NCBI GenBank assembly: GCA_963675135.1
Contig: OY776129.1
Coordinates: 60,885,028 to 60,949,027, forward strand
DNA from: Galeopsis tetrahit
Lineage: Eukaryota; Streptophyta; Magnoliopsida; Lamiales; Lamiaceae
Length of the DNA: 64,000 nucleotides
Direction of reading: 5' to 3'
The notes beneath the pieces are model-generated. The model had not been told where the DNA came from, searched no databases, and worked only from the letters and a program-made list of their open reading frames with translations. Made by a program: the position numbers and the translations under genes. Below are positions 44,940 to 56,784 of the stretch, one piece after another (within the stretch, counting starts at the first letter, position 1; every line of letters starts with the position of its first letter).

Positions 44940-46380
44940 CACCTAAAAATTAAGATTACCAAAATACTTCATATAAGAAATACATCATTTTTTAGGAGTA
45001 AAACACAATTTTCTCTCATTTGTTACCACTGCAGAGTCATCTATTTATTCTCCATATATTATATGAAAATTAATTTGAATGTCAGAGTTTTCGCACCAAA
45101 TTTTTTTTCGGTGTGATTTTTACAAGTTAATCGAATCGAATTTTGACGGAGCACTTGGAGAATATGAAAAAGGGAAGAGCGAATATTTCGATATTTTGAT
45201 ATGCCATTATTGATGAATAAACATTAATTAAAAAAAAAAAAAAAAAAGTACGTGTGGACTTTCAAACAGATGATTGTTGCCTGTTTCTTTCGGATCATTA
45301 TTACGAGCGAGCAATTAACCTATCTATACTAATTAAATGATTTAGTCAACTTTGTACAAGTATTTGGTTGCATGTTAGTGATGGGAGGAGCCTGCACTTT
45401 AATCAATATCAACAGTTCAACACATATAATTAAAGCCTTCGTGTTTAATTATGGGTAAAATTTGTTTGCACGTTAGTAACATGGGAGTCATATAAATAAG
45501 TATTACATCCACCTTCTCAAAAAGATTAGTGCATCATATAAAGACATCTCTTGTTTCCTTAATTATAATTCGCACCCCATATATTGATTTCTCCGTCCCA
45601 TCTCCTACCACTATTTTATTTTAATTCTATACTTCATTTATTTTACAATAAGTGGAAGTTTTCATTTTATTTTATTAAAATTAACAAGAGGTATGTATTA
45701 ATTAATTTATTCTTAATTAATAAATGAAACTTAATCATATTTTCTAATTTTAATTTACTATAAAATGAAGATTTACATGTGAGTAGATTAATTAATAAAA
45801 GTAAATTATAAATTATGAGATTTTCTAAAGTTAATAAGAAGGTATAATTGAAAAAAATAGTATAAAATAAATGTTAAAACATCATTTTAATTATGTAAAA
45901 ATAAAGGGTTAAAGAGAGTACTAATTTATAACTATACTTGTAAATAAAAATATATATTAAAAAAAATTAATTTAGCAAAAAATATCTTTCAGTTAGAAAT
46001 ATTGTAAATAATGTCTCCACTTCTACTTGCACTATCAAGCATTAAAAAAAAGTACTCAGTATCTTGTTACCTTGAAAAAAGTATCTTGTACTATATGGAT
46101 TCATTTATTTTAGAGTTTATAGCAAAAAAAAAGTGCCACTTAAAAAAAAAAAACACTCGGTTGTATTGTATTTTGAAAAGAAAGGAATTCAGATAACTGG
46201 AAATTGATTCCAATCTCAAATTCTTCCGAAATTTTCTATTTTAATCAATAGGAATGAGCTCTTACTATCTTTATAGATGATCACTAAGGACGACAGCCCC
46301 CCTAATTTATCTCCTTTTTTACTTTCAAAGAATAAGTTGTTTTGTTACGTGTATATACTTTTTATGAAAAATGATATAGG
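44940..46380. other. AT-rich stretch, no gene; part of a decayed local duplication
   Basis: Pieces recur downstream: AAATGATTTAGTCAACTT at 45336 and 47398; GAAATATTGTAAATAAT... at 45996 and 47605. The spacing (about 1.6-2 kb) suggests an old segmental duplication. No reading frame is credible. Confidence 0.45.
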
Positions 46381-46580
46381 GATAGTGTTTGTCTAACAAA
46401 AGACTGGGAACAACTTCATTCCCTAAACCCTACTCTATCATCTTGTCTTGTCTTCTTCACCTTATAATTATTAATGTAATAATTGCATCTATGAATCCAT
46501 CCGACTTGTTTTTTCAAATTCCTGATGTAGCTATCCAATCTATATCTTTTTTAATTCCATCTCTTGCATGCTAACACTAT
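46381..46580 (+). pseudogene. Possible 3' UTR relic related to the cysteine-rich peptide gene
   Basis: AAACCCTACTCTATCATCTTGT, then TTGTTTTTTCAAATTC and TAATTCCATCT.CTTGCAT follow the same order as the 3' region of the peptide gene (58690-58860: AAACCCTATTTTATCTTCTTGT, TTGTTTTTTCAAATTC, CATTCCATCTTGC). No coding relic precedes it. Confidence 0.35.
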
Positions 46581-46659
46581 TGATTATATATTATAATTTC
46601 AATTCTATTGTTACGATTATAATGCAATATTGAAATGTCATTTGCTCTAATGCTTATTA

Positions 46660-47090
46660 AAAGAGAAGCCAGTCGTCTGGTTTGAGTCAGGACAACTGAG
46701 TAAGGTCAACTTAACTGATAAGTTTAGTCATCTGATCAACTCATCTGATAGAGTGATGACAACTCTACTGAGTGCATGTCGTCTGAAATATGCGTTGTAT
46801 TCTTCAAATTTGTTGAGAAGATAGCGAAGTTTTTCTAAATCGAGAAAATGGAGTCGTTGATCGGGTGAAACAGATCAATGACGCATGAATATAGCGTGCG
46901 AACGTGAGAGGTACAACCATTTCAGCCTCGAATTCCTCTTCCGACACCACCACGCCCGTGGGAGGGCGGCGATCTGGGGTGTCGATTGGTCGGAAGGGAC
47001 GGTCACTCAGAGGTTGGGCCCGTTGGCCCGAGTGCAGACGCAGGAGGGTGGGGCGCCTCACTGTGTAAATTGCACACACTGAGGATGTGA
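46660..47090. other. Small GC-rich island, origin unknown
   Basis: 46900-47060 is GC-rich in an AT-rich setting, with frames open on both strands and no recognisable domain. It is preceded by a run of short repeats (CTGATAAGTTTAGTCATCTG, GATCAACTCATCTGATAGAG). It may be captured or retroelement-derived sequence. The following 47090-48150 holds no gene; a (TA)n tract lies at 47329-47357. Confidence 0.35.
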
Positions 47091-47322
47091 GATTAGGGTT
47101 AAGGGGTTGACTAATTTTGAGATAATAGGAGGAGATGATTTTCAGCGTGCAAAAATTATGAAATTTTAAATTTGAAATAATATTTATTATTCGAAATATT
47201 GGAGCATTTGTATATTAAGGGTACTTTAAGATTTTTTAACTCTATTTTAAATGTAATAGAAAATATTTAAACTTGATGTTTCTATTTGTAGAATTAACTA
47301 TGGGAATAGGAATGACTATAGG

Positions 47323-47361
<39 letters not shown>

Positions 47362-48151
47362 TGGCAAATCTGCAACTTAATTAATTAACTAGATACTAAA
47401 TGATTTAGTCAACTTGTTGCTTGCCAATTACAAATCAGCTACGTGGGTGATAATTACAATAATAGGAGATCTTTAAACCTCTAATATATTATGAGCAAAA
47501 TATCTTCTAACCCAAACACAAAACCGGCCAACTTGTACTTCTGTAATAAAATTGCAAAACACTAATTCAACAATAGATCGAGATCGCAATAAATATCTTT
47601 TAGTTTGAAATATTGTAAATAATATCTATAGTTCATCGTGCACTATTAATTAAAAAAAAAAAGTCTTGTATCTTGGACAAATCTTCAACCTAATTATTTT
47701 CTAATTGTGAATTACTAGATGATTTGGTGTACGATAAATTATGTGTATGCACGTTGATGAGATCGAACAATCAATTACTGAATAAAATATTAAGCATTTC
47801 AAAAAAATTGACGCATTTGGTCTTAAATCTTATTTAAAAAAGTTTATCGTTTTTACTATTTTTACTACAAATCTCCCTAAACTACCCATACGTAATTCAT
47901 ACAATATCTTTTTTTTTTTTTATTATTGAAAATAAATTAATGTATCATTTTCTATCTCTTTAGGTAAGTTGACATTCTATACAAATGAGTAAAAAATGAA
48001 AGTGAGGAAAGAAAATGAAAATGAAAAGGACAAGGGAAAGAGAAATATTAATGAAGGAATAAATATGTCAAAAATATATTCTTTAATTTTATACAAAATA
48101 ACAAGGAGATCAATTTTAATATTGTTTTGTTTAGTAGAATAAGTAGTTTTT

Positions 48152-49213
48152 ATACTCCTTCCACTTTTAAATAAGTGTCACTTTGCCTTTTTAAGGGATT
48201 ATAGTTTTTTTAGTCCTTTAAGTTGGACTAATTTTGAATTTGGTCCTGATGGAATACACATTTTGATTTTGGTCCCATAAGTTGGCCGAAATTTTGAATT
48301 CAGTCCAATTACTACCATTATAGGTAAATAAACCGATCAAATTCTTAGCTCGTTTGCAATTCAAATCAACTGTGAATTTGCTCATGTGCAGAAAAATGCA
48401 AATATCAATTGATTTGATCGATTTATTTATCTCAAATTGTAGTAATTGGACTGAATTCAAAATTTCGACCAACTTATGGGACTAAAATCAAAATGTGTAT
48501 TTCATCGGGACCAAATTCAAAATTAGTCCAACTTAAAGGACTAAAAAAACTTTAATCCCCCTTTTTAATTATTTTTATAATAAGTGTCGTTCTATGTTTT
48601 TTTCTTTAATTTTAACAATTTTACCCTTATAATTAATTTGCCTTCAATTTCAATTAATATAGTAGCATAAATCATGGAAAAATCATAAATATTGTATATA
48701 TGAATATCACATACTCCCTCCATTTTTTATTAAGTGTCACTTTGCCTTTTTAAATATTTTTAAAACAAGTGTCATTCTACATATTTTTCTTGAATTTTGA
48801 CAATTTTATCCTTATACATTATACTCCCTTCATTTTCTTTACCTTGATTTAAGTTTTTTTCCTTTTGAATACAGTACTATAACATAAATCATGGATAAAC
48901 TTTAATTATTGTATAATGAATATCACCTACAATATTGACCACATTCATTACTAAACATAAATTTAATATTAAAATTAGTTATCATTAATGAAGGGTAAAA
49001 TAGTCCATGATTATATATCTTAATTTGTTGAAAATTGTTAGAATGACACTTAATTAAAAGTGGAGGAAGTACATTCTTGACCACATTCTTTACTAAACAA
49101 AAATTTAATATCAAAACTATTTATCATTAATGAAGGGTAATATTGACCACAATTTAATATCTTAATTTGTTGAAAAATGTTAAAATGACACTTATTCAAA
49201 AATGGAGGGAGTA
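48152..49213. mobile_element. Nested Stowaway-like MITEs with AAGTGTCACTTTGCC subtermini
   Basis: Left-type ends at 48152 (CTCCTTCCACTTTTAAATAA) and 48713 (CTCCCTCCATTTTTTATTAA) are both followed by GTGTCACTTTGCCTTTTTAA. Right-type ends lie at 49039-49070 (GACACTTAATTAAAAGTGGA) and 49186-49213 (AAAAATGGAGGGAGTA). The order left-left-right-right indicates one inserted in another or a tandem pair. A MULE MITE sits inside the first. Confidence 0.75.
48195..48559. mobile_element. Fold-back MULE MITE with perfect 9-bp TSD (365 bp)
   Basis: The two halves are inverted copies for about 150 bp each: TAGTCCTTTAAGTTGGACTA on the left, TAGTCCAACTTAAAGGACTA on the right, with GGGATTA and TAATCCC at the tips. 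CCTTTTTAA is repeated exactly at 48186-48194 and 48560-48568. Nine-base duplication plus long TIRs identify a Mutator-type MITE. It would form a near-complete hairpin as RNA. It inserted into a Stowaway-like MITE. Confidence 0.92.
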
Positions 49214-49862
49214 TTTATTATTTACTAGAATTAATAATTTAAGTAGAAGATCATGCACATATATATATATAGTACGTGAGTCATAGGTAGCTAGGTATAG
49301 TATATATATTAAACGTTGCGCTTCAATATAGTATTAGTATATAATGAATATATTGATTCGTTGGCCTTAAATTAATTAATTACTATGAAAAAGCAGCTAG
49401 CTAGGCTAGCTAGGAGTATTTGGTTGCACGTATTGTATTAATATATTAATTGAAAATGTATATAGGCATATATATGGGTGATGCTACATGTACAGAATTA
49501 CGGAGAGGGGCATTATAGTCTCTTTTTCATTTAAGTTTTGTTAGAATGACTAATATATCGTTCATTCAAATATATTGTTTAACTATTAATTTTGAATAAA
49601 ATATTAAAGTCTGACACCCTTTCCTCTCTCTTCTTCTTTCTTCAATGCAGATAATAATTACATAAGACAACTTTCTTACTTTCAATATGTGTATTTAATT
49701 AAAAATTCTCTTCCCTTTATTCCCGTTTAACTCAATCTTTTCTTATTCTTTTATTCTTTTTTTCTACAAAAACTACTCATATATTATAAAAATAAAATGT
49801 ATGAGATATTATTTAATAAAAAATTAGAATAAATATATGTATATATAATGTTGGAGATTTTG

Positions 49863-49907
<45 letters not shown>

Positions 49908-50278
49908 GCTACTTAGTATTATTTTACTGTTATTAAAATAGACTGTCTTTTATAATATATATATATATAAATAAAAGAATATTTAAAACATAAATATTCA
50001 AGAAAATTCTTGTTCCCAAATTTTTCACTGTTGTTTTATTTGATAGAAAAATTAAAATTTTAAAATTCAAATCAAATATAAGATATTTTAGCATGTATAA
50101 TCCTTAATTTGCTCAACTAAATTCATCTTCCTCCCTCTTATTTTTTATGGTATTTATCAAATCTAGTCATATAAAATATTTTTACATAGATATGAGTTTT
50201 CTATCTAGAAATGCACTATATTTTTCTTTCGTCTTCTATTCTCATTATTTTTGGGTTAATTCTATTATATATATATAT
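49214..50278. other. AT-rich stretch without a gene
   Basis: Contains TAGCTAG-rich sequence near 49390-49415 and an (AT)n tract at 49864-49905. GTGATGCTACATGTACAGAAT at 49470 partly matches, in inverse, the GATTCTGTATGCACAGAATC...CAGCATTAC at 58078-58115, so a dispersed MITE may begin here. Confidence 0.5.
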
Positions 50279-50288
50279 ATATATACAT

Positions 50289-51734
50289 GAGTACTGATAT
50301 AGAACCAACCTTCGGGTTTTTTATGGAACCAGATTACTGAGCTGTCACTCCGCGTCATCATCCACATAATTCTTATTGATATATTTTAAAAGATAATTTA
50401 AAACAAATATTATCCATTAAAATATATTTTAATTTTTTAATATGTAATCTCTCACTTAATCGTTAGTAAAAACCAACAAATTTTCCATCTGCCCACCCAC
50501 CAACGATTTATTTTTTCTGATTTACTATTTATTTTTCCTGAAAAAATCAAGCTTTTCCCACAAAGCAAATCAAGTTTTCTACAATTATTACTTTTTTTTT
50601 TTTCCAATTTACTAACACAAACAAGTGGTGATGGATGACAAAATTTATAATTTAGCAATAAAATGATAAAAAAAATGATAATATTGAATCAAAACATAGT
50701 CATTTATTTAAGAGAAGATTAATCAAATCGCTTATAATAAGATGAATATTATAATATGAAAACAGTGCAATGTGGAAAGCTATCACTCAAGCATTCCCAC
50801 GTACATATTACAATATGAAAAATGTAGACACCTCATTAATAATATTATATTCAGAGGTCCTCATGGGTGGTTGCAAAACGTGTGTATGATTTGCGTAGTC
50901 GATAGGTTCTGGCATATGTGAAACACATTTTTAGTGTTGATAGAATATGGCCAATAAAAAGACAAATGATTTTGTGCTTATAGAAACAAGCCAATTTGTA
51001 CACAAAGTGAAACTTTTTTGTGCTTCCAGAAATAAATTGATGATGCATTATAAATGAGATTTATGTTGTTCAAAGGCTCACACAGAAATAAGTTGATGAT
51101 GCATTATATTAATCTTGAGTCCAGTTGCAAAGAGAATGGATTACGCTTGCTGATATATTTTCTTTGAATTAGCTAAGTACATCCTCCATTTTTTTAGGTT
51201 TAACATGTTACTGCTAAATTGTAAATTATGCTATTAAAGTTTTTTTTTAAAAATAAATTCTAAGAACTTGTCATTATATACAAGAGAATTTTCTAATCTA
51301 TGATACATCAAATTTTTCTAAAATATTTTATGAAATAACGATTAGAAAATTATACATATACGACAAAATTAAGATATTAAATTAATTTATTTTTTGCTTA
51401 GAAAATAAGTAATAATTGCAAAAAACTTGGATTTGCTTTGTGGGAAAGCTTTCTGCTTTTCCTGATTTTTCAAATCAGAAAAAATAAATCGTTGGTGGCG
51501 TTGGTGGGTGGGCAGATGGAAGATTTGATTTGGTTTGAAGATGTTTCTGGTTTTTATTTATGGTTAAGTGAGAGATTACATATTAAAAAATTAAAATATA
51601 TTTTATTGGATAAGATTTATTTTAAATTATCTTTTAAAATATATCAATAAGAATTATGTGGATGATGACGCGGAGTGACAGCTCAGTAATCTGGTTCCAT
51701 AAAAAACCCGAAGGTTGGTTCTATATCAGTACTC
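50289..51734. mobile_element. Long-TIR MULE-like element, complete copy (1446 bp)
   Basis: Starts GAGTACTGATATAGAACCAA and ends TTGGTTCTATATCAGTACTC. Inverted similarity extends about 300 bp, including GTGACGCGGAG-type sequence (TCACTCCGCGTCATCATCCA) and GCCCACCCACCAACG. The flanks share ATATATACAT (50279-50288, 51735-51744), a 10-bp duplication that is hard to judge because it lies in (AT)n. No transposase. A second copy starts at 63216. Confidence 0.85.
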
Positions 51735-51984
51735 ATATATACATATATATATATATATTATATTATTAATTCAAGATTTTAAACGTAATTTAAGTGAATA
51801 TAAGGTAAGTGAGTATACATAATTAAGAGAGAGCAGATGTATCAATTTATAAACGATTTACCAATTTATTATATTTAATAACTAATATAATAATTTATGT
51901 TAATTTATCGATTTATTCCATTCTTATAATAATTATATCACTTAAAATGAATTTTACTTATGTTTAATTAATATACTAAAAAAT

Positions 51985-52245
51985 ACTCGTTTCTCAATAT
52001 ATAGTGTTTAGTGTTTAGGGTTCAGGGTTTAGGGTAAAGGGTTCAGGGTTTAGGGTAAAAGGGTCCGACTACTCCTTTCAACGTGTACACTTAGACTTTA
52101 TTAATAAATAAACTTCAAATGTGTATTATGAATTTATATTCAATATGGTAACTTATCCCCGAATACTCGTTTCTCAACATATATTGTTTACGATTTAGAA
52201 AAAAAGGTTCGGAGTTTAGGGTAAAGGGTTTGGGGTTTAGGGTTG
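51985..52245. repeat. Interstitial telomere-like tracts in a two-copy repeat
   Basis: 52003-52063 reads as degenerate TTTAGGG units (TTTAGGGTTCAGGGTTTAGG and so on); 52207-52245 is a second tract (TTTAGGGTAAAGGGTTTGG). Each is preceded by AATACTCGTTTCTCAA, about 178 bp apart, so tract and flank were duplicated together. Confidence 0.8.
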
Positions 52246-52369
52246 TTAAAATGAAATTTTTTACACTTAGGGATTAAAAAATTTATAGTTTTACACCAAG
52301 GTTGTTAAAATGAAATATTTTACATTTAGGAATTAAAAAATTTCTAATTTTACACCAAGGTTGTTAAAA
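52240..52369. repeat. 59-bp satellite-like array, left part (split by the MULE)
   Basis: Units run TTGTTAAAATGAAATATTTT, ACACTTAGGGATTAAAAAAT, TCATAATTTTACACCAAGG. About two units lie here; the array resumes at 56315 across the MULE insertion. Confidence 0.85.
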
Positions 52370-53356
52370 GGGTTAATTGCAAAAAAAATCACGACCTTTA
52401 GTAGATTTATCAATTACAACATGTCCTTATTTTCTTTGCAATTCGATACGCAATCTTTTTAAGTTTTACAATTTAATGCACCGGTAAATTTTCCGATCAA
52501 TTTTAATATGATGTGGCGCCGGAAACATAAAAAATAGCCAGGCGCCAAATAGATTGCCAACTAATTAATTATTCTTTAAAAAAATAATTTAAAACTAAAA
52601 AAACATACAAAATTAATTATTCCAGCCCTAATTATCTATACCCAGAATCCTAAACGCACGCACACACGCACGCACAAGAAGAGGCAATTCTTTCAACTCA
52701 AAATTCTCACGCATCCGTTCATGGTTTTTCCTATAACTTACTTAGTCAATTGCATAAGTTCATGGTTTTAAATGCAATTACATATTTTTTTCTTCTGATT
52801 ATCGATTTTTTCTGTTCTTCTTTTCTTATTATGGAGTTATTCTGTTCTTGGTGTAATTTATTATCGATCCTTTTGTTTTATTGAACGAGCTTCTTGATGG
52901 ACTTAAATTAAGGGATGAGGAAGATGATCAAAGCATGAGTGAATAAATCATGTTTATATTTATATTTTAATTCATGTGCTCTGCTAAATTAGTAATGAAT
53001 TTATTTGTAAAGTTCCATTAATGACTCTTTTAGGGTTTATCAATAAATGTAGTTTGTGTAATTGTTGTGCGATTATGAGAAAAATAAGGCAATAGAGGAA
53101 AATGACATGTAATTGTTGTGTTATTATTATTGCTGTGTCTTTTCTGAAGGATGTAAATGGTATGTAATTGTACTAAGACCAACCTACTTATTGCATTACT
53201 TTCTAAAAGTTTTGGATATACCAAAGTATCTTACCAGTACTCTGCCTCATGTGATGTTGTTGCATATACCCTTATTACATTATGAAATTGTGTCATTGCA
53301 AAAAGTTGATTACATAAATACAGGATTTATACACTGTTTTTCATTATTTGTTGCAG

Positions 53357-54247
53357 ATGAATACATCATTTTCAATATATTTTCACCATGGTGGAAGGTT
53401 TATTAATATTGGTGAAGATACATTGTATCAAGGTGGCAAAATTACTCCAAAGCATGGGTTAGACGCAGATAGGATAGGTTATCTAGATTTAGTTGATGAC
53501 GTAGAGAAAATGGGTTATAAATTGAAGAAAATGTGTTACAGAGCTTCAGGTATGAATATAAGCAAAGCAATGGTGGAGATCAAGGATGATCAACAAGTTC
53601 TTCAGATGATTGAGCATTTGCCAAAACAAAACAACTTGATAATGGTATATGTAGAAGGGGTAGAATCGCAGCATGAGAATGATGAGGTTTATGGTGAAGC
53701 TGATGCTGGAAAAGAATTGGTGGATTATTATTCTGAAGAACATGGTGATGAAGAATTTTTAGAAGATGATAGTAAAATAGAGGAAAGTGATACAGAGGAT
53801 GATCTTGAAGATGATGAGCTATCAAATGATGAAGAATATGTTGATGCAAGAAAGTATAGACTAGAATATATAAATCAGAGGAAGGCACAAAAGTTGGTTG
53901 TTTCAAGAAAATCTGCTACTGTTCAAAATAAATCATATCAAGGCAATGTGATTGAAAGAGTTCATGATGAAGACACTAGTCTTGGGAGTGATTATGCTAC
54001 TTCGGATGGTGATGTTAATTCTTTGTGTACTAGTGAGGAGGAAGATATGAAGATGGTAGATATGCGTAAAAGAAAGAAAAGGAGTGAAAATAAAGTGGTT
54101 TATGATCCAACTTGTGATCATAAAACACTAGAGTTCACACTTGGGATGAGGTTTGAAAATGGTCATCAATGTAAATCAGCTGTGCAAAGGCATTCTATTT
54201 TTAATAGTGTGTTTATATGCTATATGTTTGGTTTTGTTAACCTTTGA
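53357..54247 (+). pseudogene. MuDR-type transposase, N-terminal region only
   Basis: ATG at 53357 follows a TTGCAG acceptor-like site. The 296-aa product starts MNTSFSIYFHHGGRFINIGE, the PB1-like N-terminal domain common in plant MULE proteins (FHHGGRF, YQGGK, D.DRIGYLDLVDDVEKMGY). A strongly acidic middle (DEEFLEDDSKIEESDTEDD) follows, then FTLGMRFENGHQCKSAVQRH, which matches the start of the MuDR domain (F..GM.F......K.AV). Here the frame ends, where the zinc-binding and DDE transposase domains should follow. The missing ~400 residues indicate internal deletion, so the product cannot be a functional transposase. Confidence 0.8.
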
Positions 54248-54269
54248 AGTTTATTTTTTTCCTTATAGG

Positions 54270-54505
54270 CAAGCAAGGGCTCGGGTGTGCTTATATGTGA
54301 AGGTTCTGGAAACATTTACTTGAATACAAGAGTTGGGAGTAGTCGGAATGTAGTTTTTGTAAGTGGATCAGAGGGTGTGACAAATGCAATGAGGTCTGGA
54401 AGAGGTGGGAGAGGAGGTAGGAGTGGTGGACGAGGTGGGAGAGGAGGTAGAAGCAGTGGACGAGGTGGTAGAGTTACATCCAAAGATCCAGTGGTTGACA
54501 CTTAA
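54270..54505 (+). pseudogene. MULE protein C-terminal Gly/Arg-rich tail
   Basis: After an acceptor-like CTTATAG the frame reads ASKGSGVLICEGSG, GSSRNVVFVSGSEG, then GRGGRGGRSGGRGGRGGRSS and ends VTSKDPVVDT. Gly/Arg-rich tails close many plant MULE transposases. It may be spliced to the upstream piece; the donor is not certain. Confidence 0.55.
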
Positions 54506-55979
54506 GAGAGAGTAATGCCAACTAGATCGACGTCATTTTTCACGTATTTCTGGGATTGTCATTTTGCAAACGTATTGAAATATTTAGTTTTTTCATGAAT
54601 TGTTGAATTAAACTAGTTACTTTTGGCTCACCAGTTTTTAATATTTCTGGAATTGTCATTTTGCAAACATGTAGAAATATTTTGTTATAATTTTTTCATG
54701 AATTCTCCTATTGCTGTGCTTTTCTTTAGATGATGGTCCTTCGATGAATGTATTCAATTATTGTAGGATCATTTGTTTGAGCAGGGAATACAAAATTGAA
54801 CACGGTATTCTTGCTGCGACAGGAATAAATTAGGAGAAAATTTATTGGTCAAGTTCTTTAATATGGCTACATGTAATTCTTGTTGCAGTTCTTAGATATG
54901 GCCACATGTAATTCTTGTTGCTTTTGATAAATAGTTTTAATTTTTTTTGGGTTCAACAACTCTCTCAAAAGTGTAATAAGTAATAATCGTCGCAAGAGCA
55001 TCAACCTAACTGCAGGAGTCTAAATTTGAGCAGAAAATTGCTGATGATAGCATTGTCGGTCTGCATCGGAACAAAACCCACAAAGTTCCAACTCAAAAAT
55101 CAATTAGTGTAATCAAAACTGGTACAATAATCTTCGACAAAAAAAAAAAAAAAACCAAATACAGAAACAAACCAAAATTAGTGAGCCAAAAGTTGGAGCA
55201 TAAGAAATGGAGAAATATAAGCCACATGAAACAAAACAAAGAACTAAATCAGAACAACAAAAAAAATTGTTCACATCAAATGTTCACTTCTGTCTGCACC
55301 CTCATATCAGATGTTACTCAACATAATTAAAAGCATTAGACATAAGTGGGAAAGGAAGATAAATAAAATAAAGCAGCTCCTAGATCATAACAACTAAATG
55401 TATTCCACCAAGTGACCAATTGGCTCCTCATATCAGTATCTAAAGTTCAAAGGAATTAACTGGTAACAACAAACACTCCCTAAATTATAGTTCCAAAATT
55501 CGTCTGCACCCCTTCACTATCGCTAGTTCCAAAATCTAAGTTTCACAATTTGAGTGCCCCATTAGATGCCTAAATGACTTAATTCATAGCAACGTATTAC
55601 TTTTATCCTCGTAATAATGTCTCTGCAGGCAGCCTCACAACTATTGAATATCATTGTGTTTTTCACCTTCCAAATTTGCCAAACGGTTTTGTGCTAAATT
55701 AATTGCCAGATTATAACTTGGTTGCCCGCCGTCAAATTGCCATGAACGCGAATCAAAGTTGAACTTCCAGCCGTTGAGAAAATCCAAACGAAGAGTCCAT
55801 TAATTAAGATACTCAAACTAACAATTGCTCTTATTCTCATGCTCTCTTCCAAATTCCGTGGAGAACAAGAGCACTGCGAATTTGAGCTCATCTAAAACAA
55901 ACAAAGCCATTGAGGGATTCAGGAATTGGAGAACACTTGTGCGATTATGATTTCTATGAAAATAATTAGGGCTGGTTTA
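54506..55979. other. MULE interior, right part
   Basis: Two diverged copies of TTTCTGGAATTGTCATTTTGCAAAC with TATTTAGTT/TATTTTGTT lie at 54545-54720. On the minus strand 55891-55694 encodes 65 aa starting MSSNSQCSCSPRNLEESMRI with a hydrophobic segment (AIVSLSILINGLFVWIFS), reminiscent of short GRF-zinc-finger-derived ORFs near MULE ends; too short to trust. Confidence 0.4.
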
Positions 55980-56314
55980 ATTTTGAGTGAAGAGAATTGC
56001 ATCTTCTTGTGTGTGTGCGCGTGCGTTTAGGAATTAGGATTCTGGGTAGATAATTAGGGCTAGATTAATTTTTATATTTTTTAGTTTTAAAATGTGTTTT
56101 TTAAATAATAATTAATTAGTTGGCAATCTATTTGGCGCCCGTGTGGCGATTTTTAATGTTTCCGGCGCCACATCATATTAAAATTGACCGGAAAATCTAC
56201 CGGTGCATTAAATTGTAAAACTTAAAAAGATTGCGTATCGAATTGCAAAGAAAAAAAGGACATGTTGTAATTGATAAATCTACTAAAGGTCGTGATTTTT
56301 TTTGCAATTAACCC

Positions 56315-56784
56315 TTGTTAAAATGATATATTTTACACTTAGAGATTTAAAATGAAATATTTTACACTTAGGAATTGAAAAATTCCTAATTTTACATCAA
56401 TGTTGTTAAAATGAAATGTTTTACACTTAAGGTTAAAAGATTCATAATTTTACACCAAGATTGTTAAAATGAAATATTTTACACTTAGAGATTAAAAAAT
56501 TCATAATTTTACACCAATGTTTTAAAAATGAAATATTTTACACTTAGGAATTAAAAAATTCATAATTTTACACCAAGGTTGTTAAAATGAAATATTTTAC
56601 ACTTAGGGATTAAAAAATTCATAGTTTTACACCAAGTCTGTTAAAATGAAATATTTTTTACACTTATGGATTAAAAAAATTCATAGTTTTACACCAAGGC
56701 TGTTAAAATGAAATATTTTACACTTTGAGATTAAAAAATTCAGAACTTTACACAAGATTGTTAAAATGAAATATTTTACACTTA
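56315..56784. repeat. 59-bp satellite-like array, right part
   Basis: About eight units of the motif at 52240 continue directly from the MULE TSD. Units vary around ACACTTAGGGATTAAAAAAT and TTTTACACCAAGG. The array is cut again at 56784 by the PIF-like element; its last remnant is at 57435-57480. Confidence 0.85.

Larger units (their letters stand above)
52370..56314. mobile_element. Mutator-like transposon with 9-bp TSD and ~335-bp TIRs (3945 bp)
   Basis: TIRs begin GGGTTAATTGCAAAAAAAAT and end TTTTTTTTGCAATTAACCC; similarity runs inward to about 52706 and back to about 55980, including ATGATGTGGCGCCGG and the (CGCA)n-like tract. TTGTTAAAA is duplicated exactly at 52361-52369 and 56315-56323. 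The interior carries the N-terminal and C-terminal portions of a MuDR-type protein but no MULE catalytic domain, so it is an internally deleted derivative. It inserted into the 59-bp array. Confidence 0.93.

Noticed and set aside
46804..47082. Frames of 65-91 aa in the GC island
   Set aside because: Open on both strands and without recognisable domains; kept only as an unexplained island.
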